DNA from: Candidatus Hydrogenedentota bacterium
Lineage (GTDB): Bacteria; Hydrogenedentota; Hydrogenedentia; Hydrogenedentiales; GCA-2746185
Assembly (NCBI GenBank): GCA_012965445.1
Contig: DTSJ01000027.1
Coordinates: 1-5,853 of the forward strand
DNA: 5,853 nt
Direction of reading: 5' to 3'
Made by a program: the position numbers and the translations under genes. Below, one piece after another: positions 1 to 5,853 of this stretch (its first letter is position 1; every line of letters starts with the position of its first letter). The notes beneath the pieces are model-generated. The model saw only the letters and a program-made list of their open reading frames with translations. It was not told the origin of the DNA and searched no databases.

Positions 1-1049
1 CTGTCATCACCGAAGAAGACATCGCATACATCGTTTCAAAATGGACCGGCGTGCCACTCACAAAAATCGAAGAAAAAGAATCCGCACGCCTCCTCAAGAT
101 GCGCGAAGAACTACATGCAACCGTCATCGGACAGGAAAACGCAATCGACGCTATTACCCGCGCAATTCAGCGTTCCAGAGCAGGCCTAAAAAGCACGACA
201 CGTCCCGTAGGCTCGTTCCTCTTCCTCGGCCCAACCGGCGTCGGAAAAACTCTCCTCGCAAAATCCCTGGCGACATTTCTCTTCGGAAATCAAGACGCAC
301 TAATTACCATCGACATGTCCGAATACATGGAAAAATTCTCCGTCTCACGCCTCGCAGGCGCCCCTCCAGGATACGTGGGCTACAACGAAGGCGGACAACT
401 CACGGAACAAGTCAGACGCCGACCATACTCAGTCGTACTCTTCGATGAAATCGAAAAAGCACACCCGGACATCTTCAACTCCCTCCTTCAAATTCTCGAA
501 GAAGGACAGATGACAGATTCCACAGGACGTAAAGTAAACTTCCGCAACACCGTCATCGTTATGACCAGTAATATCGGCGCACGCAGAATACGCAAAAACA
601 TCAATCTCGGCTTCCAAAAAACGTCCGGCGATGACCGATACGAAGCAATGGTCGAACGGGTCACAGACGAAGCCAAAAAAGTGTTCAACCCTGAATTCAT
701 GAATCGCGTCGACGAAACTCTCGTATTCCACCAGCTAACCAATGAAGAATTACACGAAATCGTAGACATCAACCTCAAAGAAGTCTATGCAAGACTCGGC
801 GAAAAAGAAATCACGCTCACCCTTTCAGACGAAGCAAAAGACTTCATCGTAGAAAAAGGCACCGACGAAGAATATGGCGCCCGACCACTCCGGCGTGCAA
901 TTCAGCAATACATCGAAGACCCGCTTTCCGAACAACTCCTTATGGGCGCTTTCGAGCCAGGCACAGTTATCGTGGTCAACTGCTCCGAAACCACCGGCGA
1001 TTTCATCTTCGACACGGAACTCCCCATTGCAGAGAGTGTCACTACTTGA
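1..1049 (+). CDS. clpC: ClpC-type AAA+ unfoldase, C-terminal part (5' end outside window)
   Basis: The gene enters from the left edge; the reading frame begins at base 3 and gives 348 residues before TGA. This is the second AAA+ module (D2) of a class I Clp/Hsp100 ATPase, which unfolds cytoplasmic proteins and feeds them to the ClpP protease. Visible in order (fragment numbering): Walker A GPTGVGKT at 76-83, pore loop GYVG at 123-126, Walker B VVLFDE at 144-149, sensor 1 TSN at 188-190, arginine finger in NPEFMNR (R235), and sensor 2 GARPLRR (R294). An LGF tripeptide at 202-204, just after sensor 1, sits where ClpC carries its ClpP-docking VGF loop; ClpB lacks it. SRAGLK near 58-63 also fits ClpC better than ClpB. 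The N-domain, D1 and middle domain lie upstream and cannot be checked. The stop overlaps the bamA start. The family is certain; ClpC rather than ClpB or ClpA is very likely. Confidence 0.9.
   Translation, partial: VITEEDIAYIVSKWTGVPLTKIEEKESARLLKMREELHATVIGQENAIDAITRAIQRSRAGLKSTTRPVGSFLFLGPTGVGKTLLAKSLATFLFGNQDALITIDMSEYMEKFSVSRLAGAPPGYVGYNEGGQLTEQVRRRPYSVVLFDEIEKAHPDIFNSLLQILEEGQMTDSTGRKVNFRNTVIVMTSNIGARRIRKNINLGFQKTSGDDRYEAMVERVTDEAKKVFNPEFMNRVDETLVFHQLTNEELHEIVDINLKEVYARLGEKEITLTLSDEAKDFIVEKGTDEEYGARPLRRAIQQYIEDPLSEQLLMGAFEPGTVIVVNCSETTGDFIFDTELPIAESVTT
1031..1036 (+). promoter_or_regulatory. Possible ribosome binding site for the bamA TTG start
   Basis: AGAGAG lies inside the end of clpC, nine bases before the TTG at 1046. 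It is only a partial match to a Shine-Dalgarno sequence. It matters because it supports TTG over the in-frame ATG at 1079. That ATG is preceded directly by GGGGGA with no spacer, which is too close to act as a normal site. Confidence 0.35.
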
Positions 1050-3364
1050 AATCAGCCGCCACGCACCTAATCGGGGGAATGGTGCTAATCCTGGCCGTCG
1101 GCGTATGTGCGCAGACACCCCCTACAATTACCATCGACACCATCGAAATACAGGGTCTCACCCGCGTCGGCGAACCCCTAATCAGGTCTCAACTCGAATC
1201 CAGAGAAGGCGAACCGATCTCCCGCCGCGCCATCGCACGCGATATTCGTCGCCTCTCACAAATGGGATACTTTACCAACATCGAAGCCCACTATGAGCTG
1301 CGCGTCGGGACTAACGTTCTCATCTACAAATTCACGGAAGAAAAAACCATCGGCGAACTCGTCATAGTCGGCAACAAAAAGCTCAAAGACAGAGATGTCC
1401 GCTCCGCCTTGAACTACCAAGAAGGCGAACCATTCTTCGAAGAAGCCTTCGAATCGGAGCGCTTCGACCTGCTCGACATGTACAAAGATAAAGGTTTCCT
1501 CAACGCCACCGTAGACATCGTCGTCGAGGAACTCGACAATTCACGAATGCGGGTAAGCTATCTCATCGAAGAAGGCCGCAAAGCACGAGTTAAAAAAGTG
1601 AAGTTTTCCGGCAACGAAAGCCTCTCCAACCGCAAGCTCCGCCGCACAGTTAAAACCGGAAACGGATTCCTCTTCATCAGCGGGAAATACAAAGAAGAAA
1701 AATTCAACACCGACCTCGAAAATATAGTCGGGCACTACGGCGATATCGGCCACCTTGAAGCAGAAATCATCAGCACCGATTTCGAATACTTCAAAAAAGG
1801 AAAACGCGTACTCATCACCATCAACCTCTTCGAAGGACCGGAGTACACAATCGCCAACCTCGACCTCGACGAAAACTTCGTATTTACGGACCCCGAGCTA
1901 TACCAACTCATTGAAGTCAATCCCGGCGATGTCCACAACAAAAGCCAGGTCGCAAAAGACGCCCTCGCGATTGAAAGCCAATACAGCGACAACGGATACG
2001 TCAACGCGCGCGTCAACTCCCTCGTCACGCTCGACTACGAAAATCACACGACCAACATCATCCATCATGTAGTCGAGAACGACCTCAAATACATCAGAGA
2101 ACTCATCATTACAGGAAATTCAGATACAAAAGACGAAGTCGCGAGACGCCACATAGTCCTCACACCAGGAGACCGATTCGACGGATCAGACCTCAGATAC
2201 AGCGTAAACGAACTCAACCGATCACAACTCTTCGGCGAAGTACGTCCCTCACTCGAAGACTTCCGCCCGGATGATCGCTTCGTCAATCTGCTCATGGACG
2301 TGGACGAAGGCAAAACTGGTAACTTCAACTTCGGTGTCGGCCTCAACTCCGACACCGGTGTCGGTGGATTCGGCGAACTCCGACTCAACAACTTTGACAT
2401 CTCCAATCCGCCGTCATTCACCGGCGGAGGTCAAATCTTCACTGCCAACGCCAGCATCGGAGAATATTACACCGGCTACCGAATCGGATTCACCGACCCC
2501 GAATTTATGGGTTACCCGTTCTCTTTCGGTGTCGACCTGTTCGACGACGAATCCGAAAGCCGCGGCGGCTCCGAATTTACTATAAAACAACAAGGTGCCC
2601 GAATACGACTCGGAAAAAGACTCTCCACAAACATCACCGTCCAGACATACTTCGGTTTTGCAGATGTTTCCATCGATAATCTCGATACATTCGTCGACCC
2701 TAAACTGCGCGAACTCGAGGACGACGGCACGTCACATACGTGGGGCTGGTCATTTATCCGAAACACTGCGAATCACTACCTCGATCCCACCGACGGCACA
2801 CGATTCCAATTCAACAATGAATGGGCCGGGTTGGGCGGCGACAACGAATACGTAAAATTCCAGACGGACATCACTCTCTACTACGGTATCAAAAAATTTG
2901 AAAAAATGTCCTTCTTATTTAACAACAGAAACGGATACGCCATACCCCTCGGTGATAAAAAATTCGTCCCCCTGTCAGCACGATTCTTCGCCGGCGGAGG
3001 ATCCACCGTTCGAGGATACGACAACCGCGATGTTGGTCCGAGAGCAAGAACCTTCCAACGAGCCTTCGGCAGAAATTTCTTCGACAAAGAAGCCGTCGGC
3101 GGCGAATTCCGAATCCTGAATACACTCGAAGCCAAATACAAACTCAATGATATAATGCGCCTTTATACCTTCGCCGACGGCGGAGGACTATGGTTCGATA
3201 TAGACGATTTCGAAATAGACGATTTCAAGTACAGCGTCGGCATCGGTGTCGGACTCCAGGTCCCGTTCCTCGGTCCCCTGCGCATAGACTACGGTTTCCC
3301 TCTCAACCCCGACGACCATCAGGGCAGCGGCCGACTGCACCTGCAGTCCCTCATCAATTTCTAA
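1046..3364 (+). CDS. bamA: Outer-membrane protein assembly factor BamA (Omp85 family)
   Basis: BamA is the core of the BAM complex and folds beta-barrel proteins into the outer membrane. The product is 772 residues, slightly shorter than E. coli BamA (810). A signal peptide covers about 1-22: Lys2, a hydrophobic core, and a likely cleavage VCA/QT. Five POTRA domains follow at roughly 27-100, 101-177, 178-263, 264-345 and 346-422, several beginning with the strand plus GN(x) pattern (VIVGNKKL, VKFSGNES, LIITGNSD). The 16-strand barrel fills about 424-772. It contains the conserved loop-6 VRGY motif at 655-658, the barrel motif HYLDPTDGTRF, and a C-terminal phenylalanine (LQSLINF) as in the Omp85 beta-signal. 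TTG at 1046 is chosen because it adds the positive n-region of the signal peptide; ATG at 1079 would begin inside the hydrophobic core. The start shares TTGA with the clpC stop, implying translational coupling. A short tandem repeat lies near the C-terminus. Confidence 0.96.
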   Translation: MKSAATHLIGGMVLILAVGVCAQTPPTITIDTIEIQGLTRVGEPLIRSQLESREGEPISRRAIARDIRRLSQMGYFTNIEAHYELRVGTNVLIYKFTEEKTIGELVIVGNKKLKDRDVRSALNYQEGEPFFEEAFESERFDLLDMYKDKGFLNATVDIVVEELDNSRMRVSYLIEEGRKARVKKVKFSGNESLSNRKLRRTVKTGNGFLFISGKYKEEKFNTDLENIVGHYGDIGHLEAEIISTDFEYFKKGKRVLITINLFEGPEYTIANLDLDENFVFTDPELYQLIEVNPGDVHNKSQVAKDALAIESQYSDNGYVNARVNSLVTLDYENHTTNIIHHVVENDLKYIRELIITGNSDTKDEVARRHIVLTPGDRFDGSDLRYSVNELNRSQLFGEVRPSLEDFRPDDRFVNLLMDVDEGKTGNFNFGVGLNSDTGVGGFGELRLNNFDISNPPSFTGGGQIFTANASIGEYYTGYRIGFTDPEFMGYPFSFGVDLFDDESESRGGSEFTIKQQGARIRLGKRLSTNITVQTYFGFADVSIDNLDTFVDPKLRELEDDGTSHTWGWSFIRNTANHYLDPTDGTRFQFNNEWAGLGGDNEYVKFQTDITLYYGIKKFEKMSFLFNNRNGYAIPLGDKKFVPLSARFFAGGGSTVRGYDNRDVGPRARTFQRAFGRNFFDKEAVGGEFRILNTLEAKYKLNDIMRLYTFADGGGLWFDIDDFEIDDFKYSVGIGVGLQVPFLGPLRIDYGFPLNPDDHQGSGRLHLQSLINF
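3200..3229 (+). repeat. 15-bp tandem duplication inside bamA
   Basis: Two adjacent 15-bp units, 3200-3214 and 3215-3229, begin with the same 12 bases ATAGACGATTTC and differ at 2 of 15 positions. They encode IDDFE followed by IDDFK (BamA residues 719-728). The reading frame is kept. The repeat lies between predicted late barrel strands (GGGLWF before, KYSVGIGVG after), so it probably extends an acidic surface-exposed loop. Confidence 0.8.
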
Positions 3365-3370
3365 CCCGAA

Positions 3371-3399
3371 TTGAACCCTTCCGGAACCAATGCTATACT
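3371..3399 (+). promoter_or_regulatory. Sigma70-type promoter with extended -10, upstream of skp
   Basis: The -35 box TTGAAC (3371-3376) and the -10 box TATACT (3394-3399) are separated by exactly 17 bases. The TG at 3391-3392 is placed correctly for an extended -10 (TGCTATACT). Transcription would begin near 3406, leaving an untranslated leader of about 90 bases before skp. The promoter begins only seven bases after the bamA stop, in the only sizeable gap of the window. It would allow skp-lpxD-lpxC to be transcribed apart from clpC-bamA. The 8-bp palindrome TTCCGGAA (3379-3386) sits in the spacer. I see no clear intrinsic terminator after bamA, so read-through from upstream is also likely. 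Confidence 0.6.
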
Positions 3400-3422
3400 C
3401 GCCCACCAGAACGCGGTAGAAA

Positions 3423-3453
3423 TTGTACATCCATGCGTTACGAAATATACAAT
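3423..3453 (+). promoter_or_regulatory. Weak second promoter candidate or small inverted repeat in the skp leader
   Basis: TTGTAC (3423-3428) and TATACA (3446-3451) are spaced by 17 bases and resemble a poor sigma70 promoter (3/6 and 4/6 matches to consensus). The same stretch contains the inverted pair ATTGTA (3422-3427) and TACAAT (3448-3453), separated by 20 bases. Either could arise by chance in an AT-rich leader. Confidence 0.2.
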
Positions 3454-3478
3454 ACCGGTACGCCGAATTACACACCCC

Positions 3479-3483
3479 AAGGA
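3479..3483 (+). promoter_or_regulatory. Candidate ribosome binding site for skp
   Basis: AAGGA ends 13 bases before the ATG at 3497. The spacing is longer than usual, but no better site lies closer. It supports the ATG at 3497 over the in-frame TTG at 3371, which would overlap the -35 box and put a long non-hydrophobic extension before the signal peptide. Confidence 0.4.
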
Positions 3484-3496
3484 CTCAGAGCATACT

Positions 3497-4039
3497 ATGA
3501 TTCCACGTACACTGATACGATACTTCTCCCTGATCGTCGTCATTGCTATAGCGTCCATACCCACAATTGCGCTCGCCCAGAATTCTCAATACAAAATAGG
3601 TGTCGTCAACCTCAAAATTGTGTTCGACGAGTATGACAAACAGAAAGAACAGTACGAAGTACTGAAAGTAGAAGTCGATAAACTCCAAAAGCCGATCGAC
3701 GACCTCTCCGAAAGAATCACTAAAGACAAAGAAACATTTGATGACGAAACGGTAAACTTGACAGACGAAGAACGAGACAAACTCCAAGACAGCATTGAAG
3801 CAGACCTGTCTAAATACAAAGCAGCGATTCAACAGAGTCAGGAAGAGGTCGACAGAAGAGAAAAGCGCATCTTCGAAGAAATTATCGGTGATATTCAAAT
3901 TGCGGTAGAAGAAGTCGGTGCACTAGGAAACTACCATCTTGTTTTCGACAGCAGTAAAAACAGAAACAACAACCTTCTCTACTTCAGCACCACCCTCAAC
4001 ATGACTCAAAAAGTCATCGACCACCTGAACAACAAATAG
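3497..4039 (+). CDS. skp: Periplasmic chaperone Skp/OmpH family
   Basis: Skp holds unfolded outer-membrane proteins in the periplasm and delivers them to BamA, encoded just upstream. The product is 180 residues, close to the usual family length of about 160-180. A clear signal peptide covers 1-27: Arg4 and Arg8, then a long hydrophobic run, cleaved after ALA before QNSQ. The OmpH signature strand [16 protein letters not shown] follows at 33-48. A long charged helical hairpin (about 45-140, rich in Glu, Lys and Gln) forms the tentacle arms that cage clients. The C-terminal strand part YHLVFDSSK with [11 protein letters not shown] closes the trimer body, then comes a final helix. The start at 3497 is chosen for the signal peptide. 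The gene ends in a double stop, TAGTAG. It has its own candidate promoter and probably shares a transcript with lpxD. The sequence is typical of the family, where divergence is high but architecture is kept. Confidence 0.92.
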   Translation: MIPRTLIRYFSLIVVIAIASIPTIALAQNSQYKIGVVNLKIVFDEYDKQKEQYEVLKVEVDKLQKPIDDLSERITKDKETFDDETVNLTDEERDKLQDSIEADLSKYKAAIQQSQEEVDRREKRIFEEIIGDIQIAVEEVGALGNYHLVFDSSKNRNNNLLYFSTTLNMTQKVIDHLNNK

Positions 4040-4056
4040 TAGTTCCCATCCCATCG

Positions 4057-5094
4057 ATGCAAAACAATGTTGCACAAATAGCACAAAAACTCAATGGTGC
4101 TGTGATCGGTGACGGGGAAGTTCAGATCACGAGCCTCAACGGACTACAAGACGCACAAGCGGGCGACCTCTCGTTCCTCGGAAACCCCAGCTACACTTCC
4201 GTAATGAAAACTACTCAGGCATCTGCCGTTCTCGTCCAGAGCGACTACACCGGCGAGCACGACTTCCCCGTCATACAAGTTGAAAACCCATACCTCGCAT
4301 TCGCGACCCTGCTAAGCGAACTCGAACAAGAACTCCTCATACACCCAACCGGCATCCACCCCACCGCGACCCGCGGCGCAAACGTCACCATCGGAGAAAA
4401 CTGCGCCATCGATGCAAACGTTCATATCGCAGACAACGCTGGCATCGCGGACAACGTCATCCTCTACGCCGGCGTGTACCTCGGCCGAAATTCAACCATC
4501 GGCCCCGACACCATCGTATACCCAAACACCACCATCCGTGAAAACGTCACCGTAGGCAAAAACTGTATCATCCACAGCAACGTCGCCATCGGCAGTGACG
4601 GCTTCGGATTCACCACAGTCGACGGAATACAGGCGAAAATCCCCCAAATCGGCAAAGTCATCATCGGCGACAACGTCGAAGTCGGCTCAAATTCAGCTAT
4701 CGACAGGGCCACGTTCGGCGTTACACGCATAGGAAACGGCACAAAAATTGACAATCTCGTCCAAATAGCACATAATGTGACTATTGGCGAGAATAGCACT
4801 ATATCTGGTGGTTCCGCGATCGCCGGCAGCGCAACACTTGGTAACAACGTGACCATGGGCGGCAATTCTGGTATAATCGGACACGTCACAATAGGAGACA
4901 ACGTGATTCTCGGGGCCGGAGCCAGTGCATTACAACCTCTCGAAGAAGGCGCAGTCGTCTCAGGCTTCCCCGCAATAGACCACAAGACCAATCTGCGCAT
5001 GATTATGAGTCAAAGACGACTGCCCAAAGCATTGCGCACCATTCGCGACCTCGAAAAACGTATCGAAGAGCTGGAACAGAAACTCAATGGATAA
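4057..5094 (+). CDS. lpxD: UDP-3-O-(3-hydroxyacyl)glucosamine N-acyltransferase LpxD
   Basis: LpxD transfers an R-3-hydroxyacyl chain from acyl-carrier protein to the 2-amino group of UDP-3-O-acyl-glucosamine, the third step of lipid A synthesis, in the cytoplasm. The product is 345 residues (E. coli 341). The N-terminal uridine-binding domain spans about 1-100 and includes [11 protein letters not shown] left-handed beta-helix of hexapeptide repeats (I-G-x-N-V/C pattern) runs from about 106 to 297. The catalytic histidine is H239 in [12 protein letters not shown], the same number as in E. coli; H276 is also conserved (GIIGHVTIG), as is GSDGFGF at 179-185. A C-terminal helix ([16 protein letters not shown]) matches the helical tail that contacts ACP in known structures. 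It begins 17 bases after the skp stop. No Shine-Dalgarno sequence is visible there, so translation may rely on coupling or a leader-independent start. Its last codons overlap lpxC. Confidence 0.96.
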   Translation: MQNNVAQIAQKLNGAVIGDGEVQITSLNGLQDAQAGDLSFLGNPSYTSVMKTTQASAVLVQSDYTGEHDFPVIQVENPYLAFATLLSELEQELLIHPTGIHPTATRGANVTIGENCAIDANVHIADNAGIADNVILYAGVYLGRNSTIGPDTIVYPNTTIRENVTVGKNCIIHSNVAIGSDGFGFTTVDGIQAKIPQIGKVIIGDNVEVGSNSAIDRATFGVTRIGNGTKIDNLVQIAHNVTIGENSTISGGSAIAGSATLGNNVTMGGNSGIIGHVTIGDNVILGAGASALQPLEEGAVVSGFPAIDHKTNLRMIMSQRRLPKALRTIRDLEKRIEELEQKLNG

Positions 5095-5853
5095 GCAGCA
5101 CACTATAGCCAAAGAAGCCTCCTTCTCCGGCATCGGACTCCATACCGGCAATCTCGCCACAGTTACCTTCAAACCAGCCCCGCCCGACAGCGGCGTCACT
5201 TTCTACCGCGTCGACCTCTCCGGACGTCCCGAAATCAAGGCCGAGGTCGACAACGTAATCGACGTCTCCCGCGGTACGACAATCGGCCAAGACGGCGTTG
5301 AAGTCCACAGCGTGGAACATGTCCTGGCTGCAGTCGTCGGCGCAGGCATTGACAATCTCGACATTGAACTGGACGGAAACGAAAACCCGCTGGGCGATGG
5401 AAGCTCGATGCCCTACATCGAAGTCATCAATGCAGTCGGACGACAGGAACAAGACGCAGAGCGTAAATTCGTCAAAGTCGAAGAACCCGTCTACTATCGC
5501 AACGGCGATGTAATGCTGACCATTCTCCCCGCAGAAGACCTGCGGATTACCATGACGATCGCATTCGATCACGTCGCCATCGGAACACAATACGCGTCCT
5601 TTACCATAACGCCTGAAATCTTCACCGAAGAAATCTCCTCAGCCAGAACATTCTGCTTCCTGCGCGAAGTCAAAATGCTCCAGGAACAAGGTCTTATCCG
5701 CGGCGGAACCCTCGAAAACGCGGTAGTCGTCGGCGACGAATCAATCCTCAACGACGATCTGCGATATCCCGACGAAATGGTACGACACAAAATCCTCGAT
5801 CTCCTCGGCGATACTTTCCTCATCGGTCGTCCGATAAAAGGACACATCATAGC
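5087..5853 (+). CDS. lpxC: UDP-3-O-acyl-N-acetylglucosamine deacetylase LpxC (3' end outside window)
   Basis: LpxC is the zinc-dependent deacetylase that removes the N-acetyl group from UDP-3-O-acyl-GlcNAc, the committed step of lipid A synthesis; its product is the substrate of LpxD. The window holds 255 codons with no stop. Seen: the N-terminal motif [10 protein letters not shown] at 12-21; the catalytic Glu77 and zinc ligand His78 in SVEHVLAA, followed by [16 protein letters not shown] at 186-195 (Thr188 matches E. coli Thr191); [10 protein letters not shown]; and [12 protein letters not shown], giving zinc ligands His234 and Asp238 and also Asp242. By alignment, the last active-site histidine (E. 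coli H265) would fall near residue 261, just past the edge. The ATG at 5087 lies within lpxD, an 8-nt overlap that suggests coupling; only a weak GGA precedes it. In Bacteroidota and some PVC bacteria LpxC is fused to FabZ. The missing end prevents testing that here. Confidence 0.95.
   Translation, partial: MDKQHTIAKEASFSGIGLHTGNLATVTFKPAPPDSGVTFYRVDLSGRPEIKAEVDNVIDVSRGTTIGQDGVEVHSVEHVLAAVVGAGIDNLDIELDGNENPLGDGSSMPYIEVINAVGRQEQDAERKFVKVEEPVYYRNGDVMLTILPAEDLRITMTIAFDHVAIGTQYASFTITPEIFTEEISSARTFCFLREVKMLQEQGLIRGGTLENAVVVGDESILNDDLRYPDEMVRHKILDLLGDTFLIGRPIKGHII

Noticed and set aside
41..448. 135-residue + strand frame rich in Arg and Thr over clpC
   Set aside because: It lies wholly within the clpC Walker A and B region in another frame; its Arg/Pro/Thr composition is that of a shadow of an A/C-rich gene.
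1103..1111. Possible lipobox ending at Cys21 in the BamA signal peptide
   Set aside because: The residue before Cys is Val (VGVC), which does not fit the small residue required before a lipobox Cys; BamA is not a lipoprotein, and VCA/QT is a good signal peptidase I site.
3365..3400. Intrinsic terminator after bamA
   Set aside because: I found no stable GC-rich hairpin followed by a T run; the stretch is better explained by the promoter.
3453..3460. Palindrome TACCGGTA in the skp leader, similar in core to TTCCGGAA upstream
   Set aside because: Two 8-bp palindromes in about 130 bases are not far from chance, and the flanks do not extend the symmetry; no operator is claimed.
3433..3636. 67-codon ATG frame in the skp leader, overlapping the skp start out of frame
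   Set aside because: It has no good ribosome site, its product has no recognisable domain or hydrophobic segment, and most of it is the shifted frame of skp. A regulatory upstream ORF is possible but unsupported.
4464..5000. 178-codon minus-strand frame opposite lpxD
   Set aside because: It is the reverse of the hexapeptide-repeat coding region, giving repetitive Pro/Ser/Thr/Leu sequence with no family resemblance. LpxD on the + strand is unambiguous.
5084..5590. 168-codon minus-strand frame opposite the start of lpxC
   Set aside because: The complementary strand carries clear LpxC motifs, including the EH zinc site. The antisense product is an Asp/Val-rich shadow without domains.

Overview
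This window is a compact, single-direction stretch of a Gram-negative chromosome. It holds five protein-coding genes on the + strand and very little non-coding DNA: the 3' part of clpC (protein-quality-control ATPase), then bamA (outer-membrane protein insertase), skp/ompH (periplasmic chaperone), lpxD and the 5' two thirds of lpxC (lipid A synthesis). Both end genes are cut by the window edges. No RNA gene, mobile element or CRISPR array was seen.

Organism: lipid A genes and BamA show an LPS-bearing, double-membrane bacterium. A ClpC-type unfoldase carrying a ClpP-docking LGF tripeptide argues against most Proteobacteria, which use ClpA. The order bamA-skp-lpxD recalls Chlamydiae and other PVC bacteria, and lpxC directly after lpxD recalls PVC and Bacteroidota layouts. 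A PVC-type lineage (Kiritimatiellota, Lentisphaerota or Verrucomicrobiota) is my best guess, but this is inference from gene order and motifs only. The coding strand looks rich in A and C throughout, which would suit genes on the lagging strand.

Layout: 1-1049 clpC C-terminal part; 1046-3364 bamA, starting with TTG inside the clpC stop (TTGA overlap); 3365-3496 the only real intergenic gap, with a good sigma70-type promoter (TTGAAC, 17-bp spacer, extended -10 TGCTATACT); 3497-4039 skp; 4057-5094 lpxD after a 17-nt gap; 5087-5853 lpxC, overlapping lpxD by 8 nt.

How the genes work together: Skp carries unfolded outer-membrane proteins across the periplasm to BamA, which folds them into the outer membrane. 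LpxC and LpxD make consecutive lipid A intermediates for the outer leaflet of that membrane. The block therefore supplies both protein and lipid for the outer membrane. ClpC is cytoplasmic; its tight coupling to bamA is the least conventional part of the layout. I see no undescribed system here. The window reads as a core envelope-biogenesis locus with a few features worth checking.
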